DNA from: Paenibacillus sp. CF384
GTDB lineage: Bacteria; Bacillota; Bacilli; Paenibacillales; Paenibacillaceae
Assembly: GCF_900106745.1 (NCBI RefSeq)
Contig: NZ_FNNV01000007.1
Coordinates: 232,377 to 296,376 of the forward strand
Direction of reading: 5' to 3'
DNA: 64,000 bases
In this document: positions 1 through 8,370 of the stretch, piece by piece
How positions within the stretch are numbered: the first letter of the stretch is position 1
How the letters are laid out: every line of letters starts with the position of its first letter
Program-made: the position numbers and the translations under genes
Notes under the pieces: model-generated
The model's database searches: none
What the model was told of the DNA's origin: nothing
Seen by the model: the letters and a program-made list of their open reading frames with translations, nothing else

Positions 1-138
1 CGCATAAGCAAACAATACGGCCCATACAACGCCCGGCATCAGAAGCATAAATAAATATCGCTGCCGGAGTATTTTTTTTATTGTGGGATATTTCAGCAGC
101 GGTATTTTCTCGTTGCTTCCATCGACATCACATTCCAT
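1..138 (-). CDS. Carbohydrate ABC transporter permease, LplB-type, 5' end only
   Basis: Only the first 46 codons are in the window; the gene runs off the left edge. The product begins with a short polar N-terminus followed by a basic stretch (KKILRQRYLF) leading into a hydrophobic segment (LMLLMPGVVWAVLFAYA), the usual opening of LplB/YtcP-type sugar permeases, which span the membrane about six times. An AGGAG sits about 8 nt before the ATG at 138. It diverges from a YesN/YesM-type two-component pair, the usual Paenibacillus arrangement for regulated sugar import. The family call rests on the N-terminus and context, so it is moderate. Confidence 0.6.
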   Translation of the reverse strand, partial: MECDVDGSNEKIPLLKYPTIKKILRQRYLFMLLMPGVVWAVLFAYA

Positions 139-140
139 TC

Positions 141-366
141 TCCCGACTCCTCATATCCAAATTAGGTTTATGAGTTCATCTTAGGGTATCCCGTATTCTT
201 CCGCTATCTCTCGATTTTCCGATTTATATCACAAAAAAACGAACTTTCGTTTTGTCCGTTTTCTTGAAGGTATTGTAATTGACAGCCCATGTACACGAAT
301 TTATACTGTGTTCTAAGTAATGGCATTATCGTGCGATAACGATACCATGTTGCGGAGGCTCGATGT
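141..366. promoter_or_regulatory. Divergent intergenic region with a candidate operator
   Basis: This 226-nt region separates the permease from the response regulator and must hold both promoters. At 327-344 the arms TATCGT and ACGATA flank a 6-nt spacer, just upstream of the response-regulator ribosome site (GGAGG, 8 nt before the ATG at 367). No clear -35/-10 pair was identified. That the palindrome is an operator is inference. Confidence 0.3.
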
Positions 367-1950
367 ATGTACACGATAATCTTAGTGGATGACGAACGGC
401 TTACCTTAGACACGCTGGCCAATTATATCGAATGGGAAAAGATGTCTTGCCGCGTCATTGCTACTGCGAGCAACGGACGCGAAGCAATGAATAAGATTGA
501 AGCCCTGCAGCCGGATATTCTCATTACCGATATCAAAATGCCTGTCATGGATGGCATTGAGCTTTGTAAACAAGTCCATGCTCGCTTTCCTGCTATTCAG
601 ATTGTATTTCTCAGTGGATACAATGAGTTTGAATATGCATGTGCCGCCCTGCAGCATGGCGCCTGCGGCTATTTGCTGAAACCGATCGACAACGATGAAC
701 TGGCTGTCACGATGAAGATGGTCCATCAACGTTGCGAAGAGCAGAAAAACCGTCTCCATTCCACCGTGTTGACAGCTGGCGAATATCTGCGAGAACTTCT
801 CCGAATCGGCGGTCATTTGCTCTCCGGCTTAGCGGATGAAGTAACCTCTATTTACAACCGCTATTTACATCTTCCTGCCGAGAACAAAACCTTTACCTTT
901 GTCTTTATCAGCATAGACGAATATACGCTGTTGGCTGACAATCCCCTTGCTATCGATGCGCCTTCCGGTGATTTCTCCACCGCGGAAAGATTAGAATTTT
1001 TCATCGCTGGATTGCCCAGCTTTGTCCCCGGTGTACTGACCAAACTGCGCGATGGCCAATGGATTTTTGTCACGCCGGAATCGGTCGGTACCGCGTTCAC
1101 GAATTGGCGGAATCAATCTGCGCATGCCGAACGCTGGATATCCCTGTTCCTGACAACCTCCCCTCAAACACTGCTTTCCTTTACGAAGAATTGGCCAAAG
1201 ATGCTGAAAATACGCAATCATCTGGTAGCCACTCAAGGCACGGGACTTATTAGCGATAGCTGGGAGAACATGAACGCTGATTGGCGCAAGGAGCCCTTTC
1301 CCGAAACCAAGCACTTGATTGCCGCCGTCCAACAAAATCGCAGAGACCAAGTCGAAGATTGGCTCCATGACTTTTACGATGGCGGTCTCCCTCCGGGAAA
1401 TGTCAGCCAAGTTTTTGTGGATACCATTTCAGTGTTTGAGTCCGTGTTGTCGGCGACCGGGGCTAACAACCGCCATTTGCAAGAAATGATCGAGAAAGAT
1501 GCCCCGTTTCTCGGACGCCTTTCCCTGATGGAAAGCATGCAATCTATGAAAACGCACATGCGGCAAATCTTAAACCTCATGATGGATGAACTGCAGGCCT
1601 CTCCCGTCGACCGACATATCGAGATCGTCAATGAAGTTTGCAGTATTATACAGAAAAATTATGGACAGGTTATTTCGATTGATGCGCTTGCTGAACTTAT
1701 TTTTCTTTCACCCAACTATCTCCGCACGATCTTTAAGGATATTACCGGAAAAACACTACTCGAATACGTAACTCAGATCCGAATTGATAACGCTTGCATT
1801 ATGCTGCAGGAAACGAATATTAGAATTCATGAGATTGCCAAACGAGTCGGCTTTGAAAGCCCGTCCTATTTTGGCGCTACCTTTTTCAAACGCACGGGGC
1901 TCACGCCTAACCAATATCGTACGCACGCTAAAAAGGGATCACTGACATGA
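367..1950 (+). CDS. YesN-type response regulator with AraC DNA-binding domain
   Basis: Two-component response regulator of 527 residues. The receiver domain (about 1-120) has the acidic pocket D8-D9, phospho-acceptor D55 in TDIKMP, S83 and K105 in LLKP. A long middle region of no recognised fold follows. The C-terminus (about 425-522) is an AraC/XylS double helix-turn-helix with the typical ending GFESPSYFGATFFKRTGLTPNQYR. GGAGG lies 8 nt before the ATG. The stop overlaps the start of the following sensor kinase by 4 nt, so the two are co-translated. By context it probably activates the divergent sugar transporter; the ligand is unknown. Confidence 0.9.
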   Translation: MYTIILVDDERLTLDTLANYIEWEKMSCRVIATASNGREAMNKIEALQPDILITDIKMPVMDGIELCKQVHARFPAIQIVFLSGYNEFEYACAALQHGACGYLLKPIDNDELAVTMKMVHQRCEEQKNRLHSTVLTAGEYLRELLRIGGHLLSGLADEVTSIYNRYLHLPAENKTFTFVFISIDEYTLLADNPLAIDAPSGDFSTAERLEFFIAGLPSFVPGVLTKLRDGQWIFVTPESVGTAFTNWRNQSAHAERWISLFLTTSPQTLLSFTKNWPKMLKIRNHLVATQGTGLISDSWENMNADWRKEPFPETKHLIAAVQQNRRDQVEDWLHDFYDGGLPPGNVSQVFVDTISVFESVLSATGANNRHLQEMIEKDAPFLGRLSLMESMQSMKTHMRQILNLMMDELQASPVDRHIEIVNEVCSIIQKNYGQVISIDALAELIFLSPNYLRTIFKDITGKTLLEYVTQIRIDNACIMLQETNIRIHEIAKRVGFESPSYFGATFFKRTGLTPNQYRTHAKKGSLT

Positions 1951-3692
1951 ATAGGCTGAAGACCTTTTTCAAAAACTTATCACTGCTGCAGAAGTTACTA
2001 GTCATGTTTCTTACGGTAACGATAACCCCTCTTTTATTCATTACGATTTTCTTCTACGATCGTACCGAGCAACGGCTGTTGGAATTGACCTACGAGAATA
2101 TGTCCAGCAGCAACCAACAAATCAACAGCAACGTCAATGCTCAATTGGATAGTCTTCGCCAAATTTCATCTCTGATTTATACGGACGAAGCCTTGCAAGT
2201 TTATTTGACGCAGACCTACACTACCGACTATTCTTACGTCGAAGCCTACCGCTATATTGATGGACTCTTGTACAGCATGCTGACCGCGAACAACAACCTG
2301 GCCAGCATCAACCTGTATGTATACAACAAAACACTCCCGGAGGATGGTCTGTTTCTCAAACATATCACCCCTGAGAATTTGCCGATTCAGTATCTCACTC
2401 AATTGCTTCAAACCTATGGCAACAATATATTCAGCGACGTCATCCCGGACAAAAGCGGCAAAAACGTCATTTATCTTGGGCGAATTCTCAACTTTAATAA
2501 TCAAAACCAACATTACGGGATGCTGACGATCGGTCTCTATGAAGAACTGCTCTATCGATTAATCGAGAAAGAAGAGCAGAACAAAAGCGTCTACTTGCTC
2601 AATGAAAATAATCAAATCATTTCCGCTTCCGATAAATCGCTCTTAAACTTACCGTTCAGCGATGCCATCGGCCCTGACCTGTCTAGCAACCAGAAAGTCG
2701 TCACCATTAACGGCCATCCCAATTTGCTGGTATATAACACCATGCAGCACGGATGGAAAACGGTCTCTCTTACGCCAATTGACGAAATCATGCGTTCCTC
2801 TCGTAAAACGGCGATGCAAATCGTCGTCATTGCGTCGTTTAGTCTCGGCTTATCGCTCTTAATGATCGTTGTCATCGCCAAATACTTCTCGCACCGTCTG
2901 CGTAAGCTAAACCGTCAAGCATTACGAGTAGAGCAAGGCAATTTCATCATCTTGGCCGATGATTTCAGCAAGGATGAAATCGGTCAATTAGGCACGGCTT
3001 TCAACAAGATGAGCGCACGTCTCAAGGAGTTAATCGATACGCTGTACGTCAAGGAAATTGCCAAGCGCGACGCGGAACTGTATGCCCTGCAAAGTCAGAT
3101 CAATCCGCATTTTCTATATAATACGCTGTCGGGGATTTCCTCTCTGGCCATCCAAAACAGCGATATGGAAGTAAGCAAAATCGTAAACCATCTTGCAAGA
3201 TTCTATCAAACCTCGCTGAACATGGGGCACCAATATATTACGCTCGATAAAGAACTTGCCCTTACCAAGCACTATCTTGCCATCCAGCATATGCGCTTTG
3301 ATGATGGATTTATTGAACACTGGGAGATTGACCAAAGCTTGTCATCCCATGAAACGTTGAAACTGTTGGTACAGCCTTTTGTGGAGAACGCTATTAATCA
3401 CGCCATGGTTGATGATCATACCTGCTTGAACATTACCATTCGGGTTTACCAATCCATACAAGTCGCCGGTGCTCCAGCGCTCTTCCTGGAGATAGAAGAC
3501 GATGGTTGCGGCATGCCATCCGATCAAGTAGCAACACTATTATCCAAAGAATCGAAAGCCGGTTATGGGATAAAAAACGTACATGAACGCGTGCAGCTTG
3601 CTTACGGACCACACTACGGGGTTACCATTCACAGTCAAGTCGGAAGCGGCACGAAAATTATGATCATGCTGCCTTTGCAGCCTCGCTCCTGA
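1947..3692 (+). CDS. YesM-type sensor histidine kinase
   Basis: Membrane histidine kinase of 581 residues paired with the preceding regulator through an ATGA overlap. It has one membrane helix near residues 17-37, an extracellular sensing domain of about 250 residues, a second helix near 290-312, and a HAMP linker. The His_kinase domain carries the phospho-acceptor His in QINPHFLYNTL. The HATPase has an N-box (VENAINHA) and glycine motifs (EDDGCGMP, GYGIKNVHER). This layout is typical of the YesM/LytS-like class that signals sugar or oligosaccharide availability in Paenibacillus. A strong terminator follows 52 nt after the stop. Confidence 0.9.
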   Translation: MNRLKTFFKNLSLLQKLLVMFLTVTITPLLFITIFFYDRTEQRLLELTYENMSSSNQQINSNVNAQLDSLRQISSLIYTDEALQVYLTQTYTTDYSYVEAYRYIDGLLYSMLTANNNLASINLYVYNKTLPEDGLFLKHITPENLPIQYLTQLLQTYGNNIFSDVIPDKSGKNVIYLGRILNFNNQNQHYGMLTIGLYEELLYRLIEKEEQNKSVYLLNENNQIISASDKSLLNLPFSDAIGPDLSSNQKVVTINGHPNLLVYNTMQHGWKTVSLTPIDEIMRSSRKTAMQIVVIASFSLGLSLLMIVVIAKYFSHRLRKLNRQALRVEQGNFIILADDFSKDEIGQLGTAFNKMSARLKELIDTLYVKEIAKRDAELYALQSQINPHFLYNTLSGISSLAIQNSDMEVSKIVNHLARFYQTSLNMGHQYITLDKELALTKHYLAIQHMRFDDGFIEHWEIDQSLSSHETLKLLVQPFVENAINHAMVDDHTCLNITIRVYQSIQVAGAPALFLEIEDDGCGMPSDQVATLLSKESKAGYGIKNVHERVQLAYGPHYGVTIHSQVGSGTKIMIMLPLQPRS

Positions 3693-3744
3693 ACGAGAGT
3701 TAACGAATAGGTGATGGTAGGATGGCCGATTCGTAAATACAGCA

Positions 3745-3774
3745 AAAACCCGCACAGGGCCCTGTGCGGGTTTT
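3745..3774. terminator. Bidirectional rho-independent terminator
   Basis: A perfect dyad with A-run, CCCGCACAGG/CCTGTGCGGG and T-run lies between the sensor kinase and the convergent siderophore permease. The symmetrical A and T tracts let it serve both strands. Confidence 0.9.
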
Positions 3775-3819
3775 CTACATTTATCCGATACCAATCCATG
3801 CCGATAAAACGCTCATCTA

Positions 3820-4863
3820 TTAACGCTCTTTTGCAGTAGCTAAGAGATATAGAAAATATGGCGCTCCAATAATGGCCACAATTATTCCTGTGGGGATACC
3901 GGCAGGCGGTAGAATAACCCTGGATAAAGTATCCGCAACAGACACAAGCACTGCCCCAACCAGCGCGCACACGGGTAACAGGATAATATGTCTGGAGCCT
4001 ACTAACCGTCTGGCAAGGTGAGGCGCAATCAGCCCCACGAAGCCTATACTTCCGCTGACGGACACGCAGGACGCCGCCAAAGCCACAGAAACCAATAACA
4101 ATTTTCTGTGCTGTTTCACAACCGCAACACCTAAGCTGTACGCCGTGTCTTCGCTCATGCTGAGTACATCTAGTTTTCTCGAGTTGTAAACCAAGTAAGG
4201 AATCAAGATGAGGAGCCACGGGAGCAGCGCCAGCACGAATTTCCAATTACCGCCCCATATATTCCCTGCTTGCCACACGGCTACAAAGTCGAACTGTTCT
4301 TCGCTTAGCTTGATGACAAGAACCGTGGTCAGGGCAGAGATTCCCGCCTGCACTGCAATTCCTGTTAATATCAATCGCATAGGCGCAACGCCATCTGTTT
4401 TTTTGTAAGCCAAGACGTATACCATAATGGCCGTCAACCCTGCGCCTACTAAGGCTAGAAAAGGCAGCGTAAATATAGACAAGAGGGTTCCTGTGCCAAC
4501 AAACATGGTAAATAGAATCACCATAAGCCCTGCGCCTGCCGAAATACCAAGCAGTCCAGGATCCGCCAACGCGTTTTTTGTTACTCCCTGAATTGTACAT
4601 CCAGATAAAGCAAGCCCGGCACCTACTAATATGGATAAGGTTATTCGAGGCAACCGGAAATCAAATAAGATTACATGTTCCCTCTCCGTTCCTCCTCCGA
4701 ATAAAGTGCGTAGAGTATCAAGCGCAGTGAGCTTGGCGTGACCGGTATTCATACTCACAATAAAGGAAACTGTAAGTGCACACGCACACATGAGAACGAT
4801 CGCTGTATTTCGAAACGCCACCTTTTTATTATGCGCTTGATGCATCTTGATCAGATCATTCAT
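3820..4863 (-). CDS. FecCD-family siderophore ABC permease, second subunit
   Basis: Integral membrane permease of 347 residues from the BtuC/FecCD family, which forms the translocation channel for ferric siderophores. Hydrophobic segments run through the whole length. Family landmarks are RLPR near residue 71, GLLGISAGAG near 124, and the C-terminal SIGFVGLIAPHLAR motif that contacts the ATPase. The start codon overlaps the stop of the next upstream permease (TAATG), giving a tight operon. It resembles YfhA/FeuC. No ATPase gene is in the cluster; in B. subtilis the equivalent systems borrow YusV, so a distant ATPase is expected here. Confidence 0.9.
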   Translation of the reverse strand: MNDLIKMHQAHNKKVAFRNTAIVLMCACALTVSFIVSMNTGHAKLTALDTLRTLFGGGTEREHVILFDFRLPRITLSILVGAGLALSGCTIQGVTKNALADPGLLGISAGAGLMVILFTMFVGTGTLLSIFTLPFLALVGAGLTAIMVYVLAYKKTDGVAPMRLILTGIAVQAGISALTTVLVIKLSEEQFDFVAVWQAGNIWGGNWKFVLALLPWLLILIPYLVYNSRKLDVLSMSEDTAYSLGVAVVKQHRKLLLVSVALAASCVSVSGSIGFVGLIAPHLARRLVGSRHIILLPVCALVGAVLVSVADTLSRVILPPAGIPTGIIVAIIGAPYFLYLLATAKER

Positions 4864-5900
4864 TACACCGCCCTCCTTTGCCTACGCGCTAAATATAGGA
4901 AGAACGGAATGCCAATCAACGCAGTCAACACACCGACAGGTGTTTCCAACGGCGGGTTTAACATCCGCGCACCCAAATCCGCGCTCACCATCAGGATTGC
5001 TCCTAATACGGCCGATGCGGGTATAATCGAGCGGTAATCAACGCCAACCAGAGCTCTTGTTACGTGGGGTACGACCAAACCCACGAAACCGACCGCGCCT
5101 ACGGCTGCTACCGAAGTTCCGGCTAACACCAGTACAGTCAGTGAGCATAGCAGGCTTATAAGCCTTGTATTTAAGCCCAATCCTCTTGCAACATCTTCTC
5201 CCAGATTGAGGAGCGATATATACCGGGAAAGGACAATCGCACTAATTAATGCTAAGCCTATCCAAGGAGACATGAGAATAACCTGTTCCCACGTGCAACC
5301 AGCAACCCCGCCCGCCATCCAAAACATGATGTTCTGCGACACTTTGTTATAAAGCGCAATACCTTGGCTTAGCGCGGAAAACAAAGCAGCGACAGCTGCG
5401 CCTGCCAGCACGATACGCATGGGCGTTGCGGAACTACGGCGAAACATTGCGATTCCGTTAACCAATAAGTAGGCGATTGTTGCACCGATAAAGGAAAAAA
5501 CAATAATATAACTGTATCCAATCTGCGGAAAAAACGCGAAACAAACGGCCAAAGCCAAGCCAGCGCCGGCATTAAGACCCAGAAGGCCGGAATCAGCCAT
5601 GGGATTGCGCGTTATGCCTTGCATGACTGCGCCTGAAACTGCAAAAGCTGCGCCGACCAGAGCGCTGGCAAGCACTCGGGGGATGCGTAGGTCTACAATG
5701 ATCATGTGTGACATGTTGTTGCGGTCAAGGTTGAAAATGGCTTCCCAGATCATGGAAAGTGGAATACTTTTGGCTCCCATTGCAACAGAAAATGCCATCA
5801 AAATGAGCAGGGCGATACTCCCGCCAAGCATAATAAGTAAAGTCGTCATTCCGTTTTTTTTATGAATGATGGAAGATGTAGCAACGGATTCAGTAACCAT
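4863..5900 (-). CDS. FecCD-family siderophore ABC permease, first subunit
   Basis: Permease of 345 residues, the likely heterodimer partner of the adjacent FecCD protein. It shows RIPRVLASALVGAA, GLLGLNAGAG and the AVGFVGLVVPHVTR coupling motif. The reading frame is open to an ATG at 5915, but GAGGGCG lies 6 nt before the ATG at 5900 and the upstream ATG has no ribosome site, so 5900 is chosen. It follows the binding lipoprotein by 85 nt and overlaps the second permease by one base. It resembles FeuB/YfiZ. Expression should be iron-repressed through the Fur box upstream of the lipoprotein. Confidence 0.9.
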   Translation of the reverse strand: MVTESVATSSIIHKKNGMTTLLIMLGGSIALLILMAFSVAMGAKSIPLSMIWEAIFNLDRNNMSHMIIVDLRIPRVLASALVGAAFAVSGAVMQGITRNPMADSGLLGLNAGAGLALAVCFAFFPQIGYSYIIVFSFIGATIAYLLVNGIAMFRRSSATPMRIVLAGAAVAALFSALSQGIALYNKVSQNIMFWMAGGVAGCTWEQVILMSPWIGLALISAIVLSRYISLLNLGEDVARGLGLNTRLISLLCSLTVLVLAGTSVAAVGAVGFVGLVVPHVTRALVGVDYRSIIPASAVLGAILMVSADLGARMLNPPLETPVGVLTALIGIPFFLYLARRQRRAV

Positions 5901-5985
5901 AGTGAACGCCCTCATTCTACTGGATATAACATAAAAAATCGGGAGACTGGTAGAGTCGGCCCGATTTCTTATGCGGTTTTATTCT

Positions 5986-7023
5986 CTATTTAACAATGCT
6001 TTCTACCACTTTTTCGATAGCTAGTTTCTGGCTTAGCGGTGCACCTGACATGGAGCCAGGAGGAAGATTAAACACTTGATTAGCTTTTACAGCCTTCAGA
6101 TTCTTCCATATTGTAGTGTCCGCTGTACCAGGCATAAGCCAGGTAGGCGTATAATTGTCTTTCTCCGCACCATCAATATTATCTAAGAAAATGTAATCCG
6201 GATCTAGTTCAGCCAATCCTTCTAGTGATATCTGGGCATATTCCGCAGGATAACCTTTCGGTGGAGTCAAGCCAAAGCCCACCGTCTTATCAAACCATGG
6301 AGTTCGATCAGTAGGACCGGATCCGATAAGGCCAAAGGTATTATTCCCCTGGTCGGCCATAACAACAGACGTTTTGTCCATGTATGGAGTCAACTTTTCA
6401 CGGGAATCCGCAATTAAGCTTTCGAGATCCTCGATGATTTTCGCAGCTTCTTTCTCTTTGCCCAGGACCTTAGCATAGTCGGTTAGAACATCTTGCCAAG
6501 TTTTAGAGTCAAATATCAGTGTGGGTGCAACCTTATTGTAGGCTTCATAATCCGCACTATCATTAGCTGTTGCTACGATTAGATCCGGAGTGACTTCCAT
6601 CATTTGCTCAAAGTCTTGTGAGTCGCCTATTTCGATGATGTTCAATTTATCTGCCATCGGCCTAAGCGCTTCTCTCGTCATAACAAACGACTTTGCTCTT
6701 GTTGCTGCAACCGGCGGCACCCCAAGCGCTATAAGTGTTTCTATGTGTCCGAAATAAGCCGGGATGATTCGTTCAGGAGCCTTCTCAAAAGTAACGGTAT
6801 GCCCTAAATCATCCGTAATCGTTCGCGGCCATTCGCTTTCGGAAGTTGACTCCGTTTCTTCGGATGCAGCTGGTGTTTCCGTAGAAGCAGCTTCGTTCGA
6901 AGGTTGAACGTTGGCGTTGGACGCAGTATTGTTGTTCCCGTTATTGGAGCAGCCAACGAGCAGAACCACTATAATAGCAGAGAAAATTAGTGCCTTTACC
7001 GATATCTTGCGTTTAGCTTGCAT
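5986..7023 (-). CDS. Iron-siderophore ABC transporter substrate-binding lipoprotein
   Basis: Extracellular lipoprotein of 345 residues that captures ferric siderophore for the two FecCD permeases. After a basic N-terminus and hydrophobic stretch comes the lipobox LVGC with lipidated Cys25. A Ser/Thr/Asn/Glu-rich linker to about residue 65 follows, then the PF01497 fold (ITDDLGHTVTFEKAPERII; later DLIVA and LDPDYIFLD). An ATG lies 12 nt upstream at 7035, but AAGGGAT is spaced 8-9 nt from the ATG at 7023, so 7023 is preferred. It is the first gene of the operon, directly behind a sigma-A promoter with an embedded Fur box. It resembles FeuA/YfiY; the exact siderophore is not predictable. Confidence 0.92.
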   Translation of the reverse strand: MQAKRKISVKALIFSAIIVVLLVGCSNNGNNNTASNANVQPSNEAASTETPAASEETESTSESEWPRTITDDLGHTVTFEKAPERIIPAYFGHIETLIALGVPPVAATRAKSFVMTREALRPMADKLNIIEIGDSQDFEQMMEVTPDLIVATANDSADYEAYNKVAPTLIFDSKTWQDVLTDYAKVLGKEKEAAKIIEDLESLIADSREKLTPYMDKTSVVMADQGNNTFGLIGSGPTDRTPWFDKTVGFGLTPPKGYPAEYAQISLEGLAELDPDYIFLDNIDGAEKDNYTPTWLMPGTADTTIWKNLKAVKANQVFNLPPGSMSGAPLSQKLAIEKVVESIVK

Positions 7024-7078
7024 GTCTAAAACCATCCCTTTTTTATTTATTCCGTAACCACTATCAAATATTGGTATT

Positions 7079-7093
7079 GATAACGATTATCAA
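7079..7093. promoter_or_regulatory. Fur box
   Basis: TGATAACGATTATCA differs at one base from the 7-1-7 consensus TGATAATNATTATCA. It lies immediately downstream of the -10 of the siderophore operon promoter, over the expected transcription start. Fe-Fur binding here would block initiation. Confidence 0.88.
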
Positions 7094-7101
7094 TATCGAT
7101 A

Positions 7102-7130
7102 ATTGTATAGGCATGTTAGCGTTGTGTCAA
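7102..7130 (-). promoter_or_regulatory. Sigma-A promoter of the siderophore operon
   Basis: On the minus strand, TTGACA (7130-7125) and TACAAT (7107-7102) are separated by exactly 17 nt, matching the sigma-A consensus in 11 of 12 hexamer positions. The start site should fall near 7095, inside the Fur box. Confidence 0.85.
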
Positions 7131-7282
7131 TGAAAAAAAACAAACCTATCAGCTTAATGGGGGCATCAGCGAAAATAAGTGGATTGGACCAATTCCCGAT
7201 TTCCAGCTTTTCGTTTATTGGCAGGAATTAACAGTCTATCGCTGAATGTTTAGAGAGAAAGAATGTTTGAGGAGGAAAATGA

Positions 7283-7339
7283 ATGCCCACGAGTACATCC
7301 CGGATTACAATAAATGCACCAGTGGAATCCACCAATTGA
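7283..7339 (+). CDS. Possible 18-residue small ORF
   Basis: A GAGGAGG ribosome site lies 7 nt before an ATG that opens a very short frame (MPTSTSRITI... ending ESTN). A good terminator begins 8 nt after its stop. Site, short frame and terminator together look like a minigene. A second ATG four bases upstream, in another frame, would read through the terminator stem and is less likely. No promoter was identified and no family is recognised; it may equally be a leader. The remainder of 7131-7387 holds nothing else I can name. Confidence 0.35.
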   Translation: MPTSTSRITINAPVESTN

Positions 7340-7346
7340 GACGAAA

Positions 7347-7376
7347 GGAGCTGCCCGCGGCAGCTCCCTTTTGATT
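7347..7376 (+). terminator. Rho-independent terminator after the small ORF
   Basis: GGAGCTGCC and GGCAGCTCC form a perfect 9-bp stem around CGC, followed on the plus strand by CTTTTGATTTT. It sits just before the 3' end of the convergent gene at 7388 and could act weakly in the other direction. Confidence 0.75.
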
Positions 7377-7387
7377 TTGCTATTACA

Positions 7388-7855
7388 TTAATATTCGCCT
7401 TTAATGACAAAAAACGTGCCTCGAATTGTCCCAGCTAAGCTAGACTTCTGTCTAGCAAACTTAAACTTCTTCTCTTCTAGCTCCTTTGGTACTTCCATTC
7501 CTTGAGAAAGCTTAAAACCTACGGCCCGCTTCTTAGCATCATCAACCGTATACAGGACGTTTACCGCTAGACCATCCTCGTAAAAGACAAATGTCCAGTC
7601 TATATTCTCCACTCGAAGACGCGTCGTTTGCAACGGCTTGGCTGCAAACGCAATACCACGTTCTTCTTTCAAAATGCGATTCACATAATCCAAAGTCTCT
7701 TTGCTTTCGCTAGCGGGTACAACCGTAAATTCTTGCTTGTATTTGTTCATGAAGTAACGAGCTTCATTCGCACGTAAACCTGCAAGTGCATCTGCTACAG
7801 GGGAAGACTCTAAACCAACCGTAGACACATTTTTGAAATCAACAGTATAGGGCAT
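7388..7855 (-). CDS. Conserved-looking protein of unknown function, 155 residues
   Basis: A soluble, Lys/Glu-rich protein of 155 residues with no signal peptide or membrane helix and no family that I recognise. The frame is also open to an ATG at 7861, but AAGGAG is only 2 nt from that codon and 8 nt from the ATG at 7855, which is therefore chosen. The second half has alternating short hydrophobic strands (WTFVFYEDGLAVNVLYTV) suggesting a beta-rich fold. It stands alone, with convergent terminators on both sides. Coding is well supported by length, ribosome site and codon use; function is unknown. Confidence 0.7.
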   Translation of the reverse strand: MPYTVDFKNVSTVGLESSPVADALAGLRANEARYFMNKYKQEFTVVPASESKETLDYVNRILKEERGIAFAAKPLQTTRLRVENIDWTFVFYEDGLAVNVLYTVDDAKKRAVGFKLSQGMEVPKELEEKKFKFARQKSSLAGTIRGTFFVIKGEY

Positions 7856-7982
7856 TTCCATCTCTCCTTAAGGATTTATTTCCTACACAATTAATTCTAT
7901 TTATTAAATGTATCAAAAAATGATACTTTTTATTGAGCTCTTGCTCTTTGCTAAATCTTTCATACATTAAAACGGCAAAATT

Positions 7983-8010
7983 AAGGGCCACCCTATGCGG
8001 GGTGGCCCTT
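7983..8010. terminator. Terminator-like 11-bp hairpin
   Basis: AAGGGCCACCC and GGGTGGCCCTT form a perfect 11-bp stem around a 6-nt loop. It lies downstream of the small basic gene at 8049-8297. The T-run is short on both strands, so termination strength is uncertain. Confidence 0.65.
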
Positions 8011-8048
8011 TCATGACACGAATAAACCGGAAGCTATGGATCGCCTCA

Positions 8049-8297
8049 TCACTTACGGTTGTTCTTATCCAATTCTTCGCGTTTCGCTGGCGTGACACGA
8101 CTAACCCAATTTTCCCTATTCATTAATTTCACTGTATTTGCGCGAGATGGAGTATCGTTCACCGTTAGCCCGGATGGCTCTAATTCCTGGCCCCCTGCGT
8201 TATTGCCACTCGGATTATCAGGTCCCTTCTTTTCTTTACGAGAAGGTAGGCCTCTACCATTGTGCTTACCTCTGTTCCATACTCTGCCTTTACTCAT
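8049..8297 (-). CDS. Small basic hydrophilic protein, unknown function
   Basis: An 82-residue, strongly basic, low-hydrophobicity protein rich in Lys, Arg, Asn and Gly, beginning MSKGRVWNRGKHNGRG. GGAG lies 7 nt before the ATG at 8297; the frame stays open further upstream to 8390, but without a comparable ribosome site. Its composition resembles small spore-associated or nucleic-acid-binding proteins, but I recognise no family. A plus-strand frame of similar length overlaps it and lacks a ribosome site. A hairpin terminator follows at 7983-8010. Confidence 0.6.
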   Translation of the reverse strand: MSKGRVWNRGKHNGRGLPSRKEKKGPDNPSGNNAGGQELEPSGLTVNDTPSRANTVKLMNRENWVSRVTPAKREELDKNNRK

Positions 8298-8370
8298 TTC
8301 ACATCTCCATCTATCTAGGATTCTTTGTTTAGTATGCTTTCTAACAAGTATACCCCATCTACCGAATGCC

